Shown piece after piece: positions 44,405 through 53,180 of a stretch of DNA of 64,000 nt. The notes beneath the pieces were generated by a model that saw nothing but the letters and a program-made list of their open reading frames with translations, searched no databases and was not told where the DNA came from. Each line of letters opens with the position of its first letter. Position 1 is the stretch's first letter. Both the position numbers and the translations under genes were made by a program. Origin of the DNA: Pseudophaeobacter arcticus DSM 23566 (GTDB lineage: Bacteria; Pseudomonadota; Alphaproteobacteria; Rhodobacterales; Rhodobacteraceae); NCBI RefSeq assembly GCF_000473205.1, contig NZ_KI421507.1, positions 299,074-363,073 on the forward strand, in the 5' to 3' direction.

Positions 44405-45261
44405 TGCAAGATCCTCAAACCTCCGAACGCAAGTTCTCGATCACAGGTTATGGCTATTCCTTTAATATGGCGGGAAGAATTGGCCTGGCCATCATCCTGT
44501 TCTGGGCTGTGATCGCGCTGATTGCACCCTGGATCACCCCCTATCCTGCGGGCAAGATTGTGGATTGGGACTACTTTGGCCCAATCAGCGAAAGCTATTG
44601 GATGGGTACGGACTACCTGGGGCGGGATATCTTGAGTCGGGTCTTGATGGGGGCCAGATATACCGTTGGTATTTCCCTGGCCGGGGTCACCTTGGCCTGT
44701 GCCGGTGGCATCGTTCTGGGCATGGTTGCGGCGGTGATTGGCGGGTGGTTTGATACGATCCTGTCGCGGCTGCTGGATGCGTTCAACGGCATCCCCTCTT
44801 TGTTGTTTGGCCTGGTGGTTGTTGCGGCAGTTGGGTCATCCATCCCTGTGCTGGTTCTGACGCTGGCGGCAATCTATTTGCCCGGTAGTTACCGTTTTGC
44901 GCGGGCTTTGGCCGTGAATGTGAACACGATGGATTTTGTCACAGTGGCACGTGCCCGCGGCGAGCAAACCGGGTATCTTATTCGCACCGAGATCTTCCCC
45001 AACATCCTGGGGCCTGTGCTGGCTGATCTTGGTCTGCGCTTTGTCTTTATCGTTTTGGTTTTGTCGGGACTGTCATTCCTTGGCATTGGTGTGCAACCCC
45101 CCCATGCTGACTGGGGCGGGTTGGTTCGTGAAAACATCGAAGGGCTTAGCCTTGGGGCGCCTGCGGTGATCTTCCCCTGTATCGCAATCGCCTCCCTGAC
45201 CATTTCGGTGAATATGTTCATCGACAACCTCCCACAAAAAATCCGCGACAGGAGCAACTGA
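44401..45261 (+). CDS. ABC transporter permease (DppC family)
   Basis: 286 residues with about six membrane segments, the DppC-type GTDYLGRDILSRVLMGARYT near 64-83 and the EAA loop VTVARARGEQTGYLIRTEIFP near 181. It pairs with the DppB-like permease. Start and end overlap the neighbouring genes (ATGA and TGATG), so the importer is synthesised as one unit. Confidence 0.92.
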   Translation: MMQDPQTSERKFSITGYGYSFNMAGRIGLAIILFWAVIALIAPWITPYPAGKIVDWDYFGPISESYWMGTDYLGRDILSRVLMGARYTVGISLAGVTLACAGGIVLGMVAAVIGGWFDTILSRLLDAFNGIPSLLFGLVVVAAVGSSIPVLVLTLAAIYLPGSYRFARALAVNVNTMDFVTVARARGEQTGYLIRTEIFPNILGPVLADLGLRFVFIVLVLSGLSFLGIGVQPPHADWGGLVRENIEGLSLGAPAVIFPCIAIASLTISVNMFIDNLPQKIRDRSN

Positions 45262-46922
45262 TGACCCAACCCCTTGTGTCTGTTCGAGATCTTGTGATCG
45301 GCGCGGTGACGGATTCTGGCCGCGAGGTCGAGATCATTCGGCATGTCAATTTTGATATCCAACCGGGTGAGATTGTTGCGCTGATTGGCGAAAGCGGGTC
45401 GGGCAAAACAACAATCGCCCTATCGCTTATGGGCCATTGTCGCCCGGGCTGTTCCATCAATGGCGGCTCTATCCGGTTGGGCGCGCATGATGTGACCAAG
45501 ATGACGGAGACCAAACGCGCCAAGCTGCGCGGGACAGAAGTCTCGTATATTCCTCAATCCGCCGCCGCGGCCTTTAACCCGTCGCAACGGATCATGGATC
45601 AGGTCATTGAAATTACCGAAATCCATAAATTGATGCCGCGTTCTGAAGCCGAAGCCAAGGCGGTTGAGCTGTTCCGCGCGCTGGCGCTTCCTGATCCAGA
45701 CAACATTGGGCAACGCTACCCCCACCAGGTATCAGGGGGGCAGTTGCAGCGATTGTCGGCGGCCATGGCCCTGATCGGTGACCCCCAGCTTGTGATCTTT
45801 GACGAACCAACCACGGCGCTTGATGTCACGACGCAGATTGAGGTTCTCAGGGCGTTTCGCGCGGTGATGCAGGGCAGTGGCATGGCCGGCGTCTATGTCA
45901 GCCATGATTTGGCTGTGGTGGCACAGGTCGCGGATCGCATCATTGTTCTGAAGGCAGGACAAATTCAAGAAGTCGGGATGACGCGAGATATCTTGGACGC
46001 CCCCCAACATCCCTATACCCAAGAATTGTTGTCAGCCTTCAAACCGGTGCCTTTTGCCTCGGTCAAATCTGCCGTCGCCAAAGCTGAAGCTCCCATTCTT
46101 GAGGTGAACAATCTGTCTGCGGGGTATGGTCCTACGCGCTCGGGCGAAGCAGAGTTCAAGGTTCTGGATAACATCAACTTTCGAATGGAGCGGGGCACCA
46201 ACCTGGGGGTCATCGGGGAAAGCGGGTCGGGCAAGTCCACGCTTGCGCGGGCCGTTGCCGGGATTTTGCCCCGCTACAAAGGTGATGTCTTTTCCCAAGG
46301 GGAGGCCCTTTCGCCAGATCTGAATGACCGCTCCAAGGATCAACTACGGCGGCTTCAAATTGTGTTCCAATTGGCGGACACGGCTTTGAATCCATCCCAA
46401 CCGATTGAATCAATTTTGGCCCGGCCGCTGAAGTTCTATCACGGCATGAATGGGAAGGTGCGTGAACGGCGTGTGATTGAATTGTTGGATATGGTGCAGC
46501 TCCCAGCGGCTATGCGGCATCGGCTGCCTGGGGAGCTTTCGGGCGGACAAAAACAACGTGTGAATTTCGCACGAGCTCTTGCAGCGGAACCGGACCTGAT
46601 CCTTTGCGATGAAATTACATCGGCTTTGGACACGGTTGTGGCAGCGGCCATGCTTGACTTGCTAAAGGATCTGCAGCGGGATCTGGGGCTCAGCTATATG
46701 TTTATCAGCCATGATCTGTCGACGGTCGAAGCGATCTGCGATGATGTTCTTGTCATGCTGAAGGGAAAACTTGTCGAATCCCTGCCTGCTGCCCACATGA
46801 GCGAAAGCGCGGAACATCCCTATTCACGGCTTTTGATTTCATCGGTACCAAAGCTGGACCCAGACTGGTTGGCCAACCTCGAAGACGACCCGGAGCTCTC
46901 CAAAGCAATGCAGGGGCGTTAA
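45261..46922 (+). CDS. Fused ABC ATPase (DppD-DppF in one chain)
   Basis: 553 residues with two ABC domains. Domain 1 has Walker A GESGSGKTT near 42-50 and signature VSGGQLQRL near 160. Domain 2 has Walker A GESGSGKST near 318-326 and signature LSGGQKQRV near 428. Separate DppD and DppF proteins are common; fusion as in YliA/GsiA also occurs. It powers the importer. Its stop overlaps the convergent Lrp gene by four bases. Confidence 0.93.
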   Translation: MTQPLVSVRDLVIGAVTDSGREVEIIRHVNFDIQPGEIVALIGESGSGKTTIALSLMGHCRPGCSINGGSIRLGAHDVTKMTETKRAKLRGTEVSYIPQSAAAAFNPSQRIMDQVIEITEIHKLMPRSEAEAKAVELFRALALPDPDNIGQRYPHQVSGGQLQRLSAAMALIGDPQLVIFDEPTTALDVTTQIEVLRAFRAVMQGSGMAGVYVSHDLAVVAQVADRIIVLKAGQIQEVGMTRDILDAPQHPYTQELLSAFKPVPFASVKSAVAKAEAPILEVNNLSAGYGPTRSGEAEFKVLDNINFRMERGTNLGVIGESGSGKSTLARAVAGILPRYKGDVFSQGEALSPDLNDRSKDQLRRLQIVFQLADTALNPSQPIESILARPLKFYHGMNGKVRERRVIELLDMVQLPAAMRHRLPGELSGGQKQRVNFARALAAEPDLILCDEITSALDTVVAAAMLDLLKDLQRDLGLSYMFISHDLSTVEAICDDVLVMLKGKLVESLPAAHMSESAEHPYSRLLISSVPKLDPDWLANLEDDPELSKAMQGR

Positions 46923-47425
46923 CCCTGGTCGTGAACCCGATCACCAAACAGACGCCCTAGTGGAAGATGGTTTTTCACAAAGGGCGTCTTGATCACGACA
47001 AAACTAAAATATTTGTCGATGCCAATATTCCTGTCGATCAGGGCTTCTACAATGTTCTGATAGTCCGAGATGCCGGCGGTTACAAATTTCGCAAGATAGT
47101 CGTAACCACCAGACACCAAGTGACATTCAGTGCAGCTGTCGATCTTTTCCAGGGCTTCTTGAAAGCGGGCAAAGTCGATCTGGCGGTGGTTCTTTAGGGT
47201 GAATTCCGTAAAGACCGTCAGCGTCTCACCCAGTTTTGAGACATCAATCAAAGCGGTATACCCTGAGATATATCCAGCCTTCTGAAGTTTCTTCACCCGC
47301 ATCAGGCAGGGGGACGGCGACAGGTTTACAATTTCAGACAGCTCAACATTGGTAATTCGCCCATTTTGTTGCAGAGCAGCCAGTATGTTCACATCGATGC
47401 GGTCGAGTTTGTAGGTATGTGTCAT
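46919..47425 (-). CDS. Lrp/AsnC-family regulator
   Basis: 168 residues. The N-terminal helix-turn-helix (LDRIDVNILAALQQNGRITNVELSEIVNLSPSPCLMRVKKL pattern, about 7-48) is followed by the RAM ligand domain. Family members respond to amino acids or related molecules and commonly control nearby catabolic and transport genes. It converges on the importer and diverges from the flavoprotein gene at 47598, so either could be a target. The ligand is unknown. Confidence 0.9.
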   Translation of the reverse strand: MTHTYKLDRIDVNILAALQQNGRITNVELSEIVNLSPSPCLMRVKKLQKAGYISGYTALIDVSKLGETLTVFTEFTLKNHRQIDFARFQEALEKIDSCTECHLVSGGYDYLAKFVTAGISDYQNIVEALIDRNIGIDKYFSFVVIKTPFVKNHLPLGRLFGDRVHDQG

Positions 47426-47597
47426 TCAAAGTTCCATGTGAATGGCTGCGCGTTCTTCATAAGATCATACTCTTTGTTGGCAATGTAGCCATTCGCTCGG
47501 TTGCTGTTTAACAGAATATGCTGAATTTCCATCCAATCCAGTAGCTCGCTGCCTTTGTTTCAAGTTACTTCCTAAGAAAAGATTTGGGAATTTTTTG

Positions 47598-48923
47598 ATG
47601 ACTGCTCCGCTCTTGCACATTTCTTCCGCAACCGATTGTCCGCAGCAAGCGGATACCGTTGTTATCGGCGGCGGTATCGTTGGGGTCAGCACCGCCTATT
47701 GGCTGGCGCGGGCTGGGCAAAAGGTTGTGCTGCTGGAAAAGGGACGTATCGGCGCCGAACAATCCAGCCGAAACTGGGGCTGGTGCCGACAGCAAAACCG
47801 GGATGCCCGTGAATTGCCATTGTCGCGTGTGAGCCTGTCTTTGTGGGAAGAGATGATGCAGGATTGCGGCGCTGAAATTGGCTTTCGCCGCTGTGGTTTG
47901 ATCTATCTGTCCAACGATGAGGCCGAAATCGAAGGCTGGGCCCGGTGGGGACGTTTTGCCCGTGGCGAGGGTGTTGATACCCGGATGCTGACCGCCACAG
48001 AAGCAGCCGAACACGGGGCAGCCACTGGGCAGGCATGGAAGGGCGGTGTCTGGTCTCCGACCGATGGCATTGCGAACCCTGCCGCTGCTGCGCCGATGAT
48101 TGCGCAGGGCATCGAGAAGCATGGTGGGATTGTCCTGCAGGGATGTGCGGCGCGCGGAGTTGAAACCAGCGGTGGGGCGGTCAGCGCCGTTGTGACCGAA
48201 AAGGGGGGGATCCAGACCAAGCAGGTTGTCCTTTCTGGCGGCGCCTGGGCCGGCAGTTTCCTGCATCAGCTGGGTGTTTTCTTCCCGCAGTCCTCGGTGC
48301 GCAGTTCGATCCTTTCGGTGGCCCCTGGGGCGCAGGGGATTCCGGATGCGGTGCATACCAAAGAGGTCTCTGTTACCCGGCGCGGCGATGGTGGCTATAC
48401 GCTGGCCATTTCGGGCCTGGCAAAGGTGGACCCAACCCCGCGTATGCTGCGTGGGTCCAAACACTTCCTGCCGATGTTCCTGCGGCGCTGGCGCTCTTTG
48501 GCCCCTGGTGGGGCGCAGGCCTGGCGGTCCGGTTTTGACGGTTTGAAAAAGTGGAAGCTGGATCAACCTACGCCGATGGAGCAGATGCGTATATTGGACC
48601 CGCGCCCGGATGCGGGCACGATTGCAAAAACCCTGGCCTGTGGACGTCAGCTGTTTCCGGCTTTGCAAAAGGTGCCTCTGCAGGCCTCTTGGGCCAGCTA
48701 TATCGACAGCACGCCAGACGGTGTACCTGTCATTGACAGTGACATCGGAGTACCGGGTCTGGCGCTGGCAGCTGGCTTGTCCGGGCATGGGTTTGGTATT
48801 GGCCCCGGTGTCGGCCACCTGATGGCGGATATGCTGTTGGGGCGGGCGCCAGTTACTGAAACCGCACAATACAAACTGTCCCGTTTTACACAGAGCCAAT
48901 GGGGCAAAGTATCTGATTTCTGA
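47598..48923 (+). CDS. DAO-family FAD oxidoreductase (SoxB/HcnC-like), first of two
   Basis: 441 residues. The FAD motif DTVVIGGGIVGVSTAYWLA starts near 20 and the C-terminal GVPVIDSDIGVPG with GLSGHGFGIGPGVG near 375-407 is typical of the beta subunits of sarcosine, opine or D-amino-acid dehydrogenases. It likely oxidises a secondary amine or amino acid. It converges with the gene at 48926. The [2Fe-2S] and NAD/FAD partners needed for a three-subunit enzyme lie 7 kb away at 55161-56890. Confidence 0.87.
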   Translation: MTAPLLHISSATDCPQQADTVVIGGGIVGVSTAYWLARAGQKVVLLEKGRIGAEQSSRNWGWCRQQNRDARELPLSRVSLSLWEEMMQDCGAEIGFRRCGLIYLSNDEAEIEGWARWGRFARGEGVDTRMLTATEAAEHGAATGQAWKGGVWSPTDGIANPAAAAPMIAQGIEKHGGIVLQGCAARGVETSGGAVSAVVTEKGGIQTKQVVLSGGAWAGSFLHQLGVFFPQSSVRSSILSVAPGAQGIPDAVHTKEVSVTRRGDGGYTLAISGLAKVDPTPRMLRGSKHFLPMFLRRWRSLAPGGAQAWRSGFDGLKKWKLDQPTPMEQMRILDPRPDAGTIAKTLACGRQLFPALQKVPLQASWASYIDSTPDGVPVIDSDIGVPGLALAAGLSGHGFGIGPGVGHLMADMLLGRAPVTETAQYKLSRFTQSQWGKVSDF

Positions 48924-48925
48924 AA

Positions 48926-50029
48926 TCATGGGCTGAATCTTGCGATGTCAAAGGGCGCCAGCGGTGTGGCACATGCCCCCGTTGTGATAAGTTCCGCCAT
49001 GGCGTCACCCACGCCAGGCCCAAGCTGGAAGCCATGTCCGCAAAAGCCAAAGGCATGAAAAAGGCCTTCGGTGGTGCCTGAAGGTCCCATCACCGGCAAC
49101 ATGTCTTGCACATAGCCCTCGACGCCAGACCATTGTCGAATAACTGTTGCCTGCCGAAGGGCGGGCGCCAGTTTAACAACCTCTTGTAACTGGTTTGACA
49201 GGTTGTGCGGATCAACCTTGGCAAATCCGTCTGCACCAACCTGAGTGCGCGCAACAGCGCCGCCAAAGACCACATTGCCGCGTTCGACTTGGCGCAAATA
49301 GGCCCCGTGTTGTTTTGACCAAACCCCAACGACAGGCAAAATGCGATGGGGCAGGGGCTCGGTGACACCCATTTGTGGCCCTGCCAAAGTGATTGGAACC
49401 TCTTCACCAAAGTGGCGCGCGATGTCAGGCCCCCATGCTCCGGCGCAATTCAAAAGCGTATCGGCGGAAAATGTTCCAACCGAGGTGACCACTTCAAAGC
49501 CGCTGGTCGTTTTGTTCATGTCAGAAACATGGGCCTGCTCGTGAATGGTCGCGCCACCGCGCAGAGCAGCCATTGCAAAGGCGGGGGCGATGAGGCGCGG
49601 GTTGGCAGATCCATCCTCCGGTGAGAAAGACGCCGCAATTGCACCTGGGCCCAAGCCCGGGAACCGTTTGCGAATGTCCCTTGGCTCCAGAACCTCTAGC
49701 TCAAGCCCCCAATCCAGCGCCTCTTTGCGAAATTGCTGCATCATACCCAGGCCATCGTGGTCAAAGATAAGCCGCAAATGCCCGGTTGCCCGGAACTCGA
49801 CATCTGTACCAAGCCAGTTTTCCAGCCTTGGCCAAAGCCCCAGTGAGCGATTGGCCAAGGGCATTTGCGGCAGGTAACGCCCTGACCGTCTGATATTCCC
49901 AAAAGAGGCCACCGTCGCACCGGCGCCAACGCAGCCGCGTTCAATCAGTGTCACGCGGACCCCGCGCCTGGTTAGAAAATACGCCGTGGCGGTTCCCATA
50001 AGACCGCCACCCAAGATCATCACATGCAC
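48926..50029 (-). CDS. DAO-family FAD oxidoreductase (SoxB/HcnC-like), second of two
   Basis: 367 residues with the FAD motif MILGGGLMGTATAYFLT at the N-terminus and GTTEGLFHAFGFCGHGFQLGPGVG near the end. It belongs to the same group as the gene at 47598 but is clearly diverged from it. The likely start is GTG 50029 with CAGGGGG nine bases upstream; an ATG at 50098 would add a polar leader. It is divergent from the LysR gene, which may control it. Two such subunits may give two substrate specificities. Confidence 0.83.
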   Translation of the reverse strand: MHVMILGGGLMGTATAYFLTRRGVRVTLIERGCVGAGATVASFGNIRRSGRYLPQMPLANRSLGLWPRLENWLGTDVEFRATGHLRLIFDHDGLGMMQQFRKEALDWGLELEVLEPRDIRKRFPGLGPGAIAASFSPEDGSANPRLIAPAFAMAALRGGATIHEQAHVSDMNKTTSGFEVVTSVGTFSADTLLNCAGAWGPDIARHFGEEVPITLAGPQMGVTEPLPHRILPVVGVWSKQHGAYLRQVERGNVVFGGAVARTQVGADGFAKVDPHNLSNQLQEVVKLAPALRQATVIRQWSGVEGYVQDMLPVMGPSGTTEGLFHAFGFCGHGFQLGPGVGDAMAELITTGACATPLAPFDIARFSP

Positions 50030-50124
50030 AGCACAATACCCCCTGTCACTATCAAAGAGCGAACTATCACTTGCGTCAAAGACGGCTTTCTGCGACATCC
50101 ATAAGGATAGCCTATGGAGTTATG

Positions 50125-51021
50125 ATGCGCGCGCGCCAACTGGAAGTGTTTACAGCTGTCATGCGGATTGGCACGGTGACTGGTGCCGCCCGTATGCTGA
50201 ATATTTCGCAACCGGCCCTCAGCCAGGTCTTGCGTCACACCGAAGACGAGCTTGGCTTTCTGCTCTTTAGTCGCGAAAAGGGCCGTCTTCATCCCACACC
50301 CGAGGCGCTAGAGCTTTATCCCGATGCCGAACGCCTCTTTGCGGGTCTCGAAGGTCTGCGCCGCAAATCGACAGATCTGCGAAAGGGCCGGTCGGGACTC
50401 GTCCGTATCGCCGCTTCGGCACCGCCGTCGATGTCAGTTTTACCCAATGCGCTCAGCATGTTGAGGCAAAAACACCCAAATATTCAATTGCGGGTACATG
50501 TGGCCCCAATCAACACTTTGATAACTATGTTGCGGACAGGGGACGCGACCCTGGCCCTGGCGCTAGATGATCAAATGCCGCCAGACATATGTGCAGAAGT
50601 TATTGATATGACATCCTTTTGCTGCCTGATGTCGGCGCAGTCTGACCTGGTCAGCGCCTCCGAAGTCAGTTTTGATATGTTGGCGGATCGCACGGTCATT
50701 TCATACCGGACGCAAACCCGCCCCAGAGATGAATTGCAACAGGCGGCTCAGGTGCAGGGGCTAGGCTTTCAACCCGATTTGGAAATCGATTCCTCAATTA
50801 CAGCGGTCGGGTTTGTTCAGGCGGGGTTAGGCGTGGCGCTGGTGGATGCGCTGCTGCCCTGGCATCAATTCCAGGGGGTAGAGGTGCGCCCTTTGGCAAA
50901 CAGTCCAAAATTGCCCCTATCTCTATTGACGCTAAAGGACAGACCGCTTTCCCAGGCCGATCAGATCATGTCCGCTGAGCTACGGGCGATCTGTGAATTA
51001 GGCAATTCCGAACGAACATAA
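50125..51021 (+). CDS. LysR-family transcriptional regulator
   Basis: 298 residues. The helix-turn-helix RQLEVFTAVMRIGTVTGAARMLNISQPALSQ pattern at 4-34 is followed by a substrate-binding domain. Of two adjacent starts, ATG 50125 fits the GGAG spacing better than 50122. It sits between the divergent flavoprotein gene and the downstream hydantoinase operon and could regulate both. The inducer is probably the pathway substrate. Confidence 0.88.
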   Translation: MRARQLEVFTAVMRIGTVTGAARMLNISQPALSQVLRHTEDELGFLLFSREKGRLHPTPEALELYPDAERLFAGLEGLRRKSTDLRKGRSGLVRIAASAPPSMSVLPNALSMLRQKHPNIQLRVHVAPINTLITMLRTGDATLALALDDQMPPDICAEVIDMTSFCCLMSAQSDLVSASEVSFDMLADRTVISYRTQTRPRDELQQAAQVQGLGFQPDLEIDSSITAVGFVQAGLGVALVDALLPWHQFQGVEVRPLANSPKLPLSLLTLKDRPLSQADQIMSAELRAICELGNSERT

Positions 51022-51113
51022 GTCTGGCTTATGGTTTTCCGCAGTAAGCGTCTTGGACGATCTCCGCTCAATCTGTTCCCTTTGCGGCAACAGATTGAAA
51101 AGGACGCAAACCT

Positions 51114-53180
51114 ATGGATGGGACAATCCCACATCGTGAAGACTGGAAGATCGGCGTCGATATTGGCGGCACCTTCATGGATTTCTGTGCGCTGGAAGTG
51201 AATTCTGGCCGTTTGGCAACTTTGAAAGTTTTGACCACCCCCGATGATCCGGGCGCAGAGCTGACCACAGGATTGTCGCTGCTGGAAGAGCGGGATCAGC
51301 TTTTGCCTGAGACCGTGTCGCGGTTCGTGCATGGGACCACCGTTGGAATTAATACGGTGTTGCAGCGCAAAGGCGCCAAACTGGCGATGATTACCAACGC
51401 CGGCTTTGAAGATGTGCTCGAGTTGGCGCGCCTGCGCATGCCCGACATGTATTCGCTGTTTTGCCACCGCGCCGAGCCACTTATTTCGCGCGATCACATC
51501 TTTGGGGTCACCGCCCGGCTGAATGCCCAGGGCGAAGAGACCACCGCACTGGATGCGCGCTCTGTTGCACAAGCCATCCAAAAGGCGCTCTCGGCAGGGG
51601 CTGAGGGCATTATCGTCTCTTTTTTGCACAGCTGGCGAAACGATATGCATGAGCGGCAGGTGAAAGACATGATTTCGGAAATGGCTCCGAGCATTTTTGC
51701 CTTCACCTCATCCGAGGTCTGGCCGGTGATCCGCGAGTACGAACGCGGCTGTACTGCAATTTTGAATGGCTATGTGCACCCGCGTGTCGCCGGATATCTC
51801 GACGCGCTAGAGACGCGCTTGGCCAGCAAGAATATCCCGGCAAAGGCGTTGCTCACCAAATCAAACGGTGGCGTCATGAGCGCAGGCGACGGACGTGAGA
51901 ACTGCGTATCCATGCTGTTGTCAGGGTCGGCATCTGGTGTGACGGGCGCCGCCTGGTTGGCGCGTCAGGCAGGAGAGGATCGTATCCTGACCCTGGATAT
52001 TGGCGGCACATCAGCCGATATCGCCCTGATTATCGACGGTGCGGCCAATTTTGGCACCGGTGAAATGATCGGTGATTTCCCGCTGTATATTCCATCGGTC
52101 TCGGTCAGCTCGATTGCCATCGGTGGAGGCTCTATCGCGTCAGTTGATGCCCATGGCGTGTTGCGGGTGGGGCCGACCTCTGCTGGGTCCACTCCGGGGC
52201 CTGCCTGTTATGGGCGTGGTGGCACCGAGGCGACGGTGACAGATGCCATGGCTGTCTGCGGCTGGCTGGGGCACACGGACCTGGCATATGGGCAGCTCCG
52301 GATGGATCGAGATTTGGCCATTCAAGCCGTTGGAATGCTGGCTGCGCGGCTAGAGCGCAGTACCGAAGAAACGGCCCAGGCGATTTTGAATATCGCGCTG
52401 TCCGAAATGTTCGTCGAGGTCGAAAAGCTCGCGTCACGCGAAGGTGTCGACCTGAGGGAATTCACATTGCTGCCCTTTGGTGGTGGTGGCCCCATGCTGG
52501 GCGCCTTCCTGGCAAACGATCTTGGTATGACACGGGTTCTTGCGCCCCGTCGCCCTGGCGTTGTTTCCGCGCTCGGGGGATTGGTGGCTGACCTGAGGGG
52601 GGATTTCATCCGCACCGTATTTGCAGGGCTTGATGATAAACTTGCCGCCACGCTAAAGGGTCATTTCACAGAGCTAGCCCAAGAAGGCCGCGATTGGCTG
52701 ACGAAGCAAGGCCATGATGGCCCCGCCGAGCTGCAGCTGACGGCTGATATGCGATATTCAGGTCAAAGCTTTGAGATCGAAGTTGCGCTCAAACCAGAGT
52801 GGCTGGAGACAGCACAAGACATCGCTGAAGCCTTCCACCAAACCCATGCCCGCATGTATGACTTTGCGGATCCAGAGGGCTTGATTGAGGTGGTGAACCT
52901 TCGTCTGGCAATTGTTGGCGCCGGACCAAACCCTGAAATTCCGGCCCAAACCGTCACGTCCAGCACTGCAGAGCCACAAAAAATCGTCTCGGTCTACGCA
53001 GGTGGTTACCGCGATGTCCCTCTGTATGCGCGCGAGACCTTGTCTCCCGGTACGCGGCTGCAGGGACCGGCGATCGTTTCACAAGAAGACACGACGCTGA
53101 TCATTCCACAGGATTGCTCGGCAGAGGTTGATCCTGCTTCAAACATTGTTGTGCATTTCGAGGGCCCTGCTCATGACTGA
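51114..53180 (+). CDS. hyuA: Hydantoinase/oxoprolinase A subunit
   Basis: 688 residues. The N-terminal Hydant_A_N domain begins GVDIGGTFMDFCALE near 13. The ATPase-like core shows LDIGGTSADIALIIDG near 292-307 and FGGGGPMLGAF near 455. With HyuB it forms an ATP-dependent amidohydrolase that opens N-methylhydantoin, hydantoin or 5-oxoproline-type rings. AAGGA precedes the ATG. It overlaps hyuB by eight bases. Acetone or acetophenone carboxylases share this fold, but no gamma subunit is present. Confidence 0.9.
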   Translation: MDGTIPHREDWKIGVDIGGTFMDFCALEVNSGRLATLKVLTTPDDPGAELTTGLSLLEERDQLLPETVSRFVHGTTVGINTVLQRKGAKLAMITNAGFEDVLELARLRMPDMYSLFCHRAEPLISRDHIFGVTARLNAQGEETTALDARSVAQAIQKALSAGAEGIIVSFLHSWRNDMHERQVKDMISEMAPSIFAFTSSEVWPVIREYERGCTAILNGYVHPRVAGYLDALETRLASKNIPAKALLTKSNGGVMSAGDGRENCVSMLLSGSASGVTGAAWLARQAGEDRILTLDIGGTSADIALIIDGAANFGTGEMIGDFPLYIPSVSVSSIAIGGGSIASVDAHGVLRVGPTSAGSTPGPACYGRGGTEATVTDAMAVCGWLGHTDLAYGQLRMDRDLAIQAVGMLAARLERSTEETAQAILNIALSEMFVEVEKLASREGVDLREFTLLPFGGGGPMLGAFLANDLGMTRVLAPRRPGVVSALGGLVADLRGDFIRTVFAGLDDKLAATLKGHFTELAQEGRDWLTKQGHDGPAELQLTADMRYSGQSFEIEVALKPEWLETAQDIAEAFHQTHARMYDFADPEGLIEVVNLRLAIVGAGPNPEIPAQTVTSSTAEPQKIVSVYAGGYRDVPLYARETLSPGTRLQGPAIVSQEDTTLIIPQDCSAEVDPASNIVVHFEGPAHD

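Noticed and set aside
33972..47425. Ectoine/hydroxyectoine degradation cluster
   Set aside because: An Lrp regulator, ArgE-like deacetylase, aminotransferase and SSADH recall it, but ectoine hydrolase and the other Eut enzymes and TRAP importer are absent.
47565..48929. 454-residue minus-strand open frame
   Set aside because: It is antisense to the DAO-family gene at 47598, which has a clear FAD motif; the minus frame is rich in His, Arg and Pro as expected of a shadow.
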